Positions 1 through 6,546 of a DNA stretch of 13,398 bases are shown in pieces. Location of the stretch: contig SKWP01000413.1 in the NCBI GenBank assembly GCA_007128865.1, forward strand, positions 1 to 13,398, written 5' to 3'. Position 1 is the stretch's first letter. Every line of letters starts with the position of its first letter. Position numbers and translations under genes: made by a program. The notes beneath the pieces are model-generated. The model was not told where the DNA came from and did no database searches. It was given only the letters and a program-made list of their open reading frames with translations. The stretch is from Paracoccaceae bacterium (lineage in GTDB: Bacteria; Pseudomonadota; Alphaproteobacteria; Rhodobacterales; Rhodobacteraceae).

Positions 1-71
1 CTCTCGACAATCGAGCCCGGGAAACTGTTCTGCACCACGCCTGCCACAGGTTCCGCCCGGGCGACCAGCCC

Positions 72-206
72 GGGCCGCGCCCGACCCTTCGGGCGGGAGG
101 GCGCATTGCAACGTTGCAAATGGCACAACGGTTGGAGGGGCTTGGCCGGCATAAAGCGCTCCTGTTCCGGCGTTACAACGCGCCCTCCCAGGGTCGGGCG
201 CGTCCC
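72..206 (-). other. long imperfect inverted repeat (possible structured RNA or 3' hairpin)
   Basis: This sits inside a 284-bp stretch without a gene. Positions 77-88 pair with 190-201 (12 bp). After a 6-nt bulge (89-94), positions 95-113 pair with 171-189 (19 positions, two non-Watson-Crick). The stem may continue weakly outward to 72-76/202-206. Read as minus-strand RNA, the two imperfect positions are G-U pairs; read as plus-strand RNA they are A-C mismatches. This favours a minus-strand transcript, which would be the region downstream of the glutathionyl-hydroquinone reductase gene. An outer 10-bp inverted repeat (21-30 with 236-245) brackets the element. Inside the left arm, 78-84 and 89-95 can form a competing local 7-bp hairpin with a CCCT loop. 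No run of U follows, so it does not look like a standard terminator. Function unknown; a small RNA, an mRNA 3' structure or a repeat element are all possible. Confidence 0.5.
106..119. promoter_or_regulatory. 14-bp perfect palindrome, LacI-family operator-like
   Basis: The sequence TTGCAACGTTGCAA is a perfect 14-bp palindrome with a central CG, the general form of operators bound by LacI/GalR-type repressors. It lies in the gene-free left end, about 165 bp beyond the stop of the reductase gene, so any regulated gene would probably be outside the window. Part of it also lies in the left arm of the long hairpin at 72-206, so the symmetry may belong to that structure instead. The operator reading is inference from form alone. 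Confidence 0.3.
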
Positions 207-284
207 TCTTCACTCCGGTTCGGATGGCGGGACAGGAACAGTTTCCTCGCCGGTAACTGCCCGGTTTCCTTTTTCAGCAGCCTG

Positions 285-1313
285 CTAGGCGGCCGCTGAA
301 ATCCTGTCCCGCAGCCCTTCGGGAAGGGCGCCCGGCAGCGCGGCCCGCCCGTGCGGCGCGTCGCGGTCGAGATCGGGGCCGACGGGGATGATGCGGTGCG
401 GATTGATGGTTTCATGGCTGTAGTGATAGTGCCGAACCGCGTGATCGCACCGGAATGTCCCGGCCACACCGGGAAGCTGGTACAGGTCGCGCGTGTAGGC
501 CCAAAGCGCGGGATAGTCCACCAGCCGGCGCCGGTTGCATTTGAAATGCCCGTGATACACCGGATCGAAGCGCAGGAGCGTCGGCAACAGCCGCAGGTCG
601 GCCTCGGTCAGCCGGCCGCCGACCAGAAAGCGCTGCCGCGACAGGCGCTCTTCCAGCCAGTCCAGCGTTCCAAACAGTGCCGTCACCGCCTCGTCATAGG
701 CCTGCTGGGTGGTGGCAAAGCCGGCCCGGTAGACCCCGTTGTTGACCGTGTCATAGACGCGGGCGTTCACCGCCTCGATCTCGTCGCGCAGGGGTTCGGG
801 CCAGTAGTCGTCACGGTTGCCGGTGACGGCATCGAAGGCCGAATTGAACATGCGGATGATTTCGGATGATTCGTTCGATACGATGGTATCGCGCTGGCGA
901 TCCCACAACACCGGCACCGTCACCCGCCCGGACACGTCGGGCCGGGCGCGGGTATAGACCTGGCGCATGTAGTCGTAACCGAACAGGTCGTCACCCGTGG
1001 CACCCGGAAAACCGGTGCGGAATTCCCACCCCTCGTCAAGCATGTCGGGATGTACCGCCGACACCGAAATATGTGCCTCAAGCCCTTTCAGCGCCCGGAA
1101 GATCAGCGTCCGGTGTGCCCATGGGCAGGCATAGGAAACATAGAGGTGATAGCGCCCCGATTCGGCCGCAAAGCCCGCTTCGCCGCCCAGCCCCGCCGTG
1201 CCGTCGGGGGTGACCCAGTTTCGAAAACCCGCCGTGTCGCGCACGAAGGCGCCGCCGGTGCTGCCGGTATCGTACCAGACCTTGTGCCACTCGCCCTTGA
1301 TCAGCTTGCCCAT
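285..1313 (-). CDS. yqjG: glutathionyl-hydroquinone reductase (Xi-class glutathione transferase, YqjG/ECM4 family)
   Basis: Predicted cytosolic enzyme of 342 residues, close to the family's usual length. It uses glutathione to reduce glutathionyl-hydroquinones back to hydroquinones. The N-terminal thioredoxin-fold domain carries the family's CPWAHR motif, with the catalytic cysteine at residue 63. The cis-proline segment VPVL (132-135) and the glutathione-binding NESSEIIR segment (147-154) follow. The C-terminal helical domain carries NNGVYRAG (Tyr195) and HAVRHYHY (Tyr296). These appear to match the two active-site tyrosines known in this family, and the INPHRIIPVGP end segment is also typical. 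The open frame extends 38 codons further upstream, but the start was placed at the ATG with AAGGGAGA five bases before it, which begins the conserved sequence. It is transcribed away from the small plus-strand gene at 1504 and ends just before the structured gene-free region. Substrate is not predictable from sequence. Confidence 0.9.
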   Translation of the reverse strand: MGKLIKGEWHKVWYDTGSTGGAFVRDTAGFRNWVTPDGTAGLGGEAGFAAESGRYHLYVSYACPWAHRTLIFRALKGLEAHISVSAVHPDMLDEGWEFRTGFPGATGDDLFGYDYMRQVYTRARPDVSGRVTVPVLWDRQRDTIVSNESSEIIRMFNSAFDAVTGNRDDYWPEPLRDEIEAVNARVYDTVNNGVYRAGFATTQQAYDEAVTALFGTLDWLEERLSRQRFLVGGRLTEADLRLLPTLLRFDPVYHGHFKCNRRRLVDYPALWAYTRDLYQLPGVAGTFRCDHAVRHYHYSHETINPHRIIPVGPDLDRDAPHGRAALPGALPEGLRDRISAAA

Positions 1314-1503
1314 CACAGTCTCCCTTTCAGTGTTGTGAGCTAGGCAACCCGAGCCTGCCTGCCAATACCCATCCGCGCGCAGCCGGGCTGCATCAGGGCA
1401 CAACCCCGAATGAACCGCGGGGGTCACACGGGTTTTTCTTGATTCTGTAACAGTTTCGCGCGCAGACTGGTCGCAGGTTCAACCGCTTCGGGGGGAGGCG
1501 GCA

Positions 1504-1902
1504 ATGCAGGTAGACCTGCCTGACGAAATCGCGCGCGCGCTGGTGCGCAAGGCCGATCGCGCCCGCGCGGCGCGGCGGCTTCGGGTCGAAACGGGCGATG
1601 CCTGGTACCCGGTGCGGCGCCATTGGCGCGGCGGCTTTGCCCTGTCGCGGGCGCATGGAAACAGGCTTCGCGGTTATGTGGACCTCTATGAAGGGCCGCG
1701 GCACGTGATGCGCTGCCTTATCCTTGCCGCCCGGGATGCGGGGGAGGAGATCGAATTCGAGGTTCAGGAGGTCAACCCGGTCGCGGCCGGGCCGGCAGCC
1801 GACCATGTGCGCGCCGTGCCGCAACCGGCCGGATTGTTGCCGGGCGTCGGCCAGCGTGCGGCGGCACTGCTGCGCCGCGCCACCGCGCCGCGGGCACGCT
1901 GA
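1504..1902 (+). CDS. conserved-looking hypothetical protein, 132 aa
   Basis: This is the only convincing plus-strand gene in the window. It starts at an ATG with a strong GGGGGGAGG ribosome binding site seven bases or so upstream and ends with TGA. It is soluble, arginine-rich and has no signal peptide or membrane segment. Residues 1-20 look helical (VDLPDEIARALVRKADRAR). The middle, about 24-95, alternates in a beta-like pattern with aromatic residues (DAWYPVRRHW, GGFALS, RGYVDLYEGP). The last 35 residues are Ala/Pro/Arg-rich and probably disordered. The RRLRVETGD...GGFALS stretch has a faint resemblance to a degenerate PilZ-type barrel, but the RxxxR and D/NxSxxG signatures are not clear, so no function is assigned. 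It is divergent from the reductase gene (190 bp between starts) and convergent with the aminotransferase gene (118 bp between stops). I believe similar proteins occur in Rhodobacteraceae, from memory only. Confidence 0.7.
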   Translation: MQVDLPDEIARALVRKADRARAARRLRVETGDAWYPVRRHWRGGFALSRAHGNRLRGYVDLYEGPRHVMRCLILAARDAGEEIEFEVQEVNPVAAGPAADHVRAVPQPAGLLPGVGQRAAALLRRATAPRAR

Positions 1903-1939
1903 GGCGGCCTCGGGGCGGTGTCGCGGACTTTTCGTTGCG

Positions 1940-1959
1940 CGGCAAGGGCGCCGGTTTTT
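1940..1959 (+). terminator. weak candidate terminator after the plus-strand hypothetical gene
   Basis: A short CGGC...GCCG stem (1940-1943 with 1950-1953, 6-nt loop) lies about 40 bp past the stop of the plus-strand gene, with five T residues nearby at 1955-1959. The stem is only 4 bp, so this is a weak call. It lies between two convergent genes, where a terminator is expected. Confidence 0.25.
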
Positions 1960-2020
1960 CCCGCGCCTGGCTTCTGGTCCGGGCGGCGCCAGATACCGCA
2001 GGCACAAGCCGGAACCGGCG

Positions 2021-2872
2021 TCAGATCGCGGCCCGGCGGCTTTCCTCGATATAGATTTCGCGCAATCTGCGTGCGACCGGGCCCGGGGCCCCGTCGCCCA
2101 GCGCGGTGCCGTCGATCTCGACCACCGGCATCACGAAGCTTGTTGCCGAGGTGACGAAGGCTTCGTCGGCGGCCCGCGCCTCGTCGGGGGTAAAGGGGCG
2201 CTCCTGGATCTCCATCTGCGCCTCGCGGGCAAACCGGAGCACCGCGGCCCGGGTGATGCCGGCCAGGATTTCGGGGCCAAGATTGCGGGTGATGATGCGT
2301 CCGCCGCTGACGATATAGGCATTGTTGGACGTGCCTTCGGTTACATGGCCGTCCTCGACCATCCAGGCATCATCGGCCCCGGCCTTCCTGGCCATCATCT
2401 TGCCCAGCGATGGATAAAGCAACTGCACCGTCTTGATGTCGCGGCGCGCCCAGCGCTGATCGGGAATGGTGATCACCCGCAGCCCCTGTTCTGCCGCCGG
2501 GCTTTCTGCAAGGGCCTTGGTCTGGGTGAACAGCACCAGCGAAGGCTGCATATCGGGTTCAAAGGCGAAATCCCGGTCGGCCACCCCGCGCGATACCTGC
2601 ATGTAGACCAGCCCCTCGACCAGCGCATTGCGGCTGACAAGTTCACGGTGGATTGCCAGCAGCGTGTCCCGGTCTGCCGGCGCGGGCATGTCCAGTTCAC
2701 CAAGCGACCGGTCGAGCCTGGCAAGATGGCCGTCGAAGTCGACCAGCCTGCCGTCGATTACCGAGGTGACCTCATAGACGGCATCGGCCATCAGGAAACC
2801 ACGGTCAAAGACCGAAATCTTCGCGTCTTCTTCGGGCAGGTAGCTGCCGTTGACATAGACGATACGGGACAT
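2021..2872 (-). CDS. dat: D-amino-acid aminotransferase (fold-type IV PLP enzyme)
   Basis: A 283-residue cytosolic enzyme of the class IV aminotransferase family, predicted to transfer the amino group of a D-amino acid (typically D-Ala or D-Glu) to a 2-oxo acid. The N-terminal MSRIVYVNGSYLPEEDAKISVFDRGF block is typical. The PLP lysine is Lys147 in RRDIKTVQLL, Glu179 lies in VTEGTSNN and should contact the cofactor, and TSNN (181-184) belongs to the phosphate/cofactor region. GAGGAG seven bases before the ATG supports the start. One feature is odd: the Bacillus D-alanine aminotransferase uses an Arg-x-His pair to hold the substrate carboxylate. The aligned segment here reads DRDFAFEP (Arg100, Phe102), so the His is replaced and substrate preference may differ. 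It lies 62 bp downstream of the epimerase gene on the same strand and probably shares its transcript. A branched-chain or other class IV aminotransferase is less likely. Confidence 0.85.
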   Translation of the reverse strand: MSRIVYVNGSYLPEEDAKISVFDRGFLMADAVYEVTSVIDGRLVDFDGHLARLDRSLGELDMPAPADRDTLLAIHRELVSRNALVEGLVYMQVSRGVADRDFAFEPDMQPSLVLFTQTKALAESPAAEQGLRVITIPDQRWARRDIKTVQLLYPSLGKMMARKAGADDAWMVEDGHVTEGTSNNAYIVSGGRIITRNLGPEILAGITRAAVLRFAREAQMEIQERPFTPDEARAADEAFVTSATSFVMPVVEIDGTALGDGAPGPVARRLREIYIEESRRAAI

Positions 2873-2934
2873 GCGAATGCTCCTCGCTGGTGTGGTGCGT
2901 CTGGTCCGGGGGGCAGGTTTGTGACTGTCGGCAT

Positions 2935-3897
2935 TCAGCCCCAGAGATCGGGTTCGGGCGGGTGTACACCGGCGGCATCATAGGCCAGCGGCGGCTCGCG
3001 GTCTTCGGCCAGCAGCAGCGGGCCGTCCAGGTCCACCACATCGGCCCCCTGCGCCACCAGCACTGCCGGCGCCATCGCCAGAGATGTGCCCAGCATGCAG
3101 CCGACCATCACGCCGAACCCCTCCGCCCGCGCCGCATCGCGCAGTGCCAGCGCCTCGGTCAGGCCGCCGGTCTTGTCGAGCTTGATGTTGACCATGTCGT
3201 ACTTGCCGCGAAGCCCCGGCAGGCTCGAGCGGTCATGGCAGCTTTCGTCGGCGCAGACAGGCAGCGGGCGGCTGATTTCGGCAAGCATGGCGTCGGCGCC
3301 GGCGGGCAATGGCTGTTCCACCATGGTCACGCCCAGCCGCAGCAGGTGCGGGGCCAGTTCGGTATAGATCTCGGCCGTCCAGCCTTCGTTGGCATCCACC
3401 ACGATACGGGTATGGGGCGCGCCGGCGCGCACCGCTTCCAGCCGGGCCATGTCATCGGGTGTGCCCAGCTTGATCTTCAGCAGTGGCCGGTGCGCATTGC
3501 GGGCTGCGGCTGCGCGCATCCGTTCCGGGGCATCCAGCGAAAGGGTGAATGCCGTGACCAGGGGCCGCGGCCGCTCCAGCCCGGCCAGCGACCACACCGG
3601 TCGCCCGGCGCGCTTTGCCTCCCAGTCCCAGAGCGCGCAATCGACGGCGTTGCGCGCCGCTCCGGGCGGCAGCAGCGCCTGCAGGCGGGTGCGGTCAACG
3701 TCGCCGGGCAGCGCGGCAATCAGGGCGGCCACGCTTTCGGGGGTTTCGCCATAACGCGCGTACGGCACGCATTCGCCTCGCCCGGCAGCACCATCGCGCT
3801 GCACGGTGGCTGTCAGCACCCGCGCCTCGCTTCGCGATCCGCGGGCGATGGTAAAGATTTCAGCGAGGCGGAAGCTTTCGACGGCAACGGAGATCAT
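2935..3897 (-). CDS. dgcA: enolase-superfamily epimerase/racemase (L-Ala-D/L-Glu dipeptide epimerase or N-acetyl-D-Glu racemase DgcA)
   Basis: A 320-residue member of the muconate lactonizing enzyme/mandelate racemase branch of the enolase superfamily, with a complete active site. KIK (141-143) supplies the first catalytic lysine (Lys143). Asp168 (VVDAN), Glu194 (VEQP) and Asp217 (CADES) are the magnesium ligands, and Lys239 (NIKLDK) is the second catalytic base. DLD (289-291) near the end is the acidic motif used by dipeptide epimerases to hold the substrate amino group. An in-frame ATG lies 21 codons upstream, but the start chosen has AGGAAGG close before it and begins the conserved N-terminus. 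The classical role is epimerising L-Ala-D-Glu from murein peptides. Closely similar alphaproteobacterial proteins are, from memory, assigned as DgcA, the N-acetyl-D-glutamate racemase of a D-glutamate catabolic route. The adjacent D-amino-acid aminotransferase fits either role. It starts 101 bp after ureG on the same strand. Confidence 0.85.
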   Translation of the reverse strand: MISVAVESFRLAEIFTIARGSRSEARVLTATVQRDGAAGRGECVPYARYGETPESVAALIAALPGDVDRTRLQALLPPGAARNAVDCALWDWEAKRAGRPVWSLAGLERPRPLVTAFTLSLDAPERMRAAAARNAHRPLLKIKLGTPDDMARLEAVRAGAPHTRIVVDANEGWTAEIYTELAPHLLRLGVTMVEQPLPAGADAMLAEISRPLPVCADESCHDRSSLPGLRGKYDMVNIKLDKTGGLTEALALRDAARAEGFGVMVGCMLGTSLAMAPAVLVAQGADVVDLDGPLLLAEDREPPLAYDAAGVHPPEPDLWG

Positions 3898-3998
3898 GGC
3901 GCCTTCCTGCTGCAAGCCACCGGGCCGAACGCTGGCCGGTTTGTCGCCTCGATACCCCATGCCGCCGGCGGTTAGAAGCGTCCACGCGCTGTTTCCTG

Positions 3999-4615
<617 letters not shown>

Positions 4616-4619
<4 letters not shown>

Positions 4620-5293
4620 GTGCGAAACAACCTCACATCCAGTGTTTCATGGCGCATCGTCGCCAGATCGGCGCCAAACGCAGCGGCAAGCGGCGGGCCG
4701 CGCGGCGCATCCCTTGCCGCGAGGGCGATATCGGCAATGGCCGGCAGCAACCGGCGCAGTACAGCCTGCCCCTCGGTCTGCCCCAGAGGCACGCGGCGAA
4801 CGGCGATGACCGCAAGGTTTCCGGCCAGCGACTGCAGATAGAACGCTACGACCGTTTCCGTCGGAACGCCGAGCGGTGCGGCCGCTTCGCCCAGGGCAAC
4901 CGGCAGGGCGCGCGGCGGCAGGCAACGCCCGGTCAGCGCCGAAACGGTGCGGGCAAGCGCTGCGCCCTGTTCGCGTGTCTCGGTCAGCCGTTCGGCCGAT
5001 ACGGCCATGGCGCGCATCAGCGCGTCCAGCGCGTCGTGGTCGGCCCCCGGTGCCAGCGCCCGTGCAAGGACAACGGCATCCTGCCAGCCGCTGCCGTAAC
5101 GCAGGATGCCCTGTATCCAGCGTTCGAGGCTCGCGGCATCGCTCACAAGGTCTTCGGCTATCGCCTGTTCCAGCCCGCCGGAATAGGCAAAGGCCCCGGT
5201 GGGAAACGCCGGCGACAGCCATTGCAGGAGTTGCAACAGCTTCAGCCGGTCGGGAACCGCCGCCGGTTCAGCGATGGTTGTGCGGGTGTTCAT
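4616..5293 (-). CDS. ureF: urease accessory protein UreF
   Basis: A 225-residue, mainly alpha-helical protein that bridges UreD-bound apo-urease and UreG during activation and acts as a fidelity factor for the GTPase. The family signature [16 protein letters not shown] is at about 27-42, and the C-terminal [15 protein letters not shown] corresponds to the usual HETQ...RLFRS end. The frame stays open 36 codons upstream, but that part is the histidine tail of ureE read in another frame (Met/Thr/Gly-rich, low complexity). The ATG at 5293 was therefore taken, giving the usual family length. No good ribosome binding site precedes it. The start lies 26 bp inside the 3' end of ureE, so translation is probably coupled to ureE. 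The stop overlaps the ureG start. Confidence 0.93.
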
Positions 5294-5822
5294 GCCGGTG
5301 GGTGTGCCCGTGCCCGTGATCGTGGCCATGACCGTGGGCATGACCGTGGGCATGACCGTGGCCATCGCCATGGTCGTGCCCCATGGTGCGCCCGTGGCCA
5401 TAGGCGCCGCCTTCCGGGCAAAACGGGCCGTTCAGCGGCTCAAGCCCGGCGCCAAGCTGCGCGAGCATCGCCTCGATGACCCTGTCGCGCCTGATCAGCA
5501 GCCTGCCGGGCGTGATTTCACACGGGGTGTGGCGGTTGCCGATATGCCAGGCAAGCCGCGGAAGGTCGCCAGTGACGGCAACCAGCGGTTCGGGCGCGGC
5601 CGCCACCATGACGGTCCGGCCATCCTCGAGTTCAAGCACATCGCCATCGTCCAGGCTTGCGGTCTCGGGAAGATCGACAAGGATCGCCTCGCCGCTGTCA
5701 GTCGTCAGCCGCCGCCGCCGCAGGAACCTTGCGTCATAGTCCAGCGTTACCCGCAGGTCGGCTGTCAACGCCTCGGGCCGGCGCCTGATGCCTGTGGCGC
5801 GGGGCAGGTCCGGGGCGGTCAT
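5268..5822 (-). CDS. ureE: urease nickel metallochaperone UreE with His-rich C-terminal tail
   Basis: A 184-residue cytosolic nickel chaperone that delivers Ni2+ to the UreDFG-urease complex. The N-terminal peptide-binding-like domain (about 20-80) is followed by the metal-binding domain with WHIGNRH (92-98), whose GNRH histidine (His98) corresponds to the conserved dimer-interface nickel ligand. Cys101 follows closely. From 142 to the end there are 18 histidines in 43 residues, mostly alternating with Gly, Ala or Asp, ending [10 protein letters not shown]. This is a strong nickel-storage tail of the Klebsiella type. Part of the tail is encoded by a 12-bp tandem DNA repeat. The start ATG overlaps the stop of the preceding unknown gene by four bases (ATGA). 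The 3' end overlaps the ureF start by 26 bp. Confidence 0.95.
   Translation of the reverse strand: MTAPDLPRATGIRRRPEALTADLRVTLDYDARFLRRRRLTTDSGEAILVDLPETASLDDGDVLELEDGRTVMVAAAPEPLVAVTGDLPRLAWHIGNRHTPCEITPGRLLIRRDRVIEAMLAQLGAGLEPLNGPFCPEGGAYGHGRTMGHDHGDGHGHAHGHAHGHGHDHGHGHTHRHEHPHNHR
5327..5362 (-). repeat. 12-bp tandem repeat (3 copies) inside ureE
   Basis: Three consecutive copies of CATGACCGTGGG (plus-strand sense; 5327-5338, 5339-5350, 5351-5362, the last with one change in its final base) encode alternating His-Gly/Ala units of the UreE tail. The flanking sequence carries further degenerate copies. Such an in-frame microsatellite can lengthen or shorten by whole units without breaking the gene, so tail length probably varies between strains. 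Confidence 0.9.
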
Positions 5823-6448
5823 GGCCGCGCATCCTGTGCCGGTTCGGCGGCGCGGATCGATACGGCAGCATAGGAATCCTCGGCCCCGCCATAGTCGCCA
5901 AGGGCCCGAAGCACGGCAACCCCGAGCGCGGGAAGGTAATCGAAACGCATGACAATATCGTCAAAGTCGTCGCGGTGCCGTAGGGCAGCCGGCAGGCTTT
6001 CATAGCGACAGCCGCCATAATTCACCTGCTCCGGCAGACCGACTGCAACGCTGACCTCGCGGTCAAAGGCCTCGTCGTCGCCCGGAACCACCCTCGCTTG
6101 GCCCGACCATGCCAGCCGTGGCGCTGGCGCCGGAAGCGATCCGATCGGTTCCGCGAAGGTCTGGATCTCGCGCCCGGCTTCATCGGCAAGGCCGCCTTCC
6201 AGCCCCACATCCTCGACCGTGTAAAGCCCGAACAGCGCCCGCACCCGATATCCGTCTCCTCCCGGTGCCTCGTACCACGTCAGGTCTTCCACCATGCCGT
6301 CGGTCAGCAGGCGCAGATGGCTGGTCGATCCGTCGTCGAAGCCGACGATCACGCCGGCCGCGGCGGCCTGATCGGCCCCGGGGCAGTCGGCCAGCGCCGG
6401 AAAGGCCAGGTTCGCGGCAACCATGCAGGCCATGGCCAGTCTCGGCAT
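5819..6448 (-). CDS. unknown secreted/periplasmic protein within urease operon, 209 aa
   Basis: I do not recognise this family. The chosen ATG has GGGAGA eight bases upstream and begins a clear Sec signal peptide (MPRLAMACMVAANLAFPALA, cleavage expected before Asp21). The mature protein would be about 189 residues, acidic, without membrane segments, and with just two cysteines (Cys22 and Cys147) that could form a disulphide. The body is rich in beta-type stretches (AGVIVGFDDGS, GYRVRALFGLYTV, EVSVAVGL, YAAVSIRAA). An upstream in-frame ATG at 6514 would bury the signal peptide and is rejected. Its stop overlaps the ureE start (ATGA), so it is co-translated with the urease assembly genes; its start is 98 bp downstream of ureC. 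From memory, Rhodobacter capsulatus carries a non-essential unknown gene (orf136) at this same spot; whether they are related is not known. A periplasmic role linked to nickel or urea is possible but unproven. Confidence 0.8.
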   Translation of the reverse strand: MPRLAMACMVAANLAFPALADCPGADQAAAAGVIVGFDDGSTSHLRLLTDGMVEDLTWYEAPGGDGYRVRALFGLYTVEDVGLEGGLADEAGREIQTFAEPIGSLPAPAPRLAWSGQARVVPGDDEAFDREVSVAVGLPEQVNYGGCRYESLPAALRHRDDFDDIVMRFDYLPALGVAVLRALGDYGGAEDSYAAVSIRAAEPAQDARP

Positions 6449-6546
6449 TGCATCGATCTCCCTGTTACGGCCGCACGGACCGTGTGCCATGACACTGCGC
6501 ATTATGGCAGACAAATCCGGTTCCGGTAGTTTCTTTCACCCTCTGG

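Noticed and set aside
1314..1427. 38-residue N-terminal extension of the hydroquinone reductase
   Set aside because: The internal ATG has a good ribosome binding site and begins the conserved family sequence; the extension looks non-coding.
1314..1503. Divergent promoters between the reductase and the plus-strand gene
   Set aside because: Promoters must exist here, but no -35/-10 pair stood out enough to place one.
5327..5362. Short direct repeats as a CRISPR array
   Set aside because: The units are 12 bp, contiguous without spacers, and code for the UreE His tail.
5294..5401. N-terminal extension of UreF to an ATG at 5401
   Set aside because: The added 36 residues are the UreE His-tail repeats read in another frame and do not resemble UreF; the start at 5293 gives normal length.
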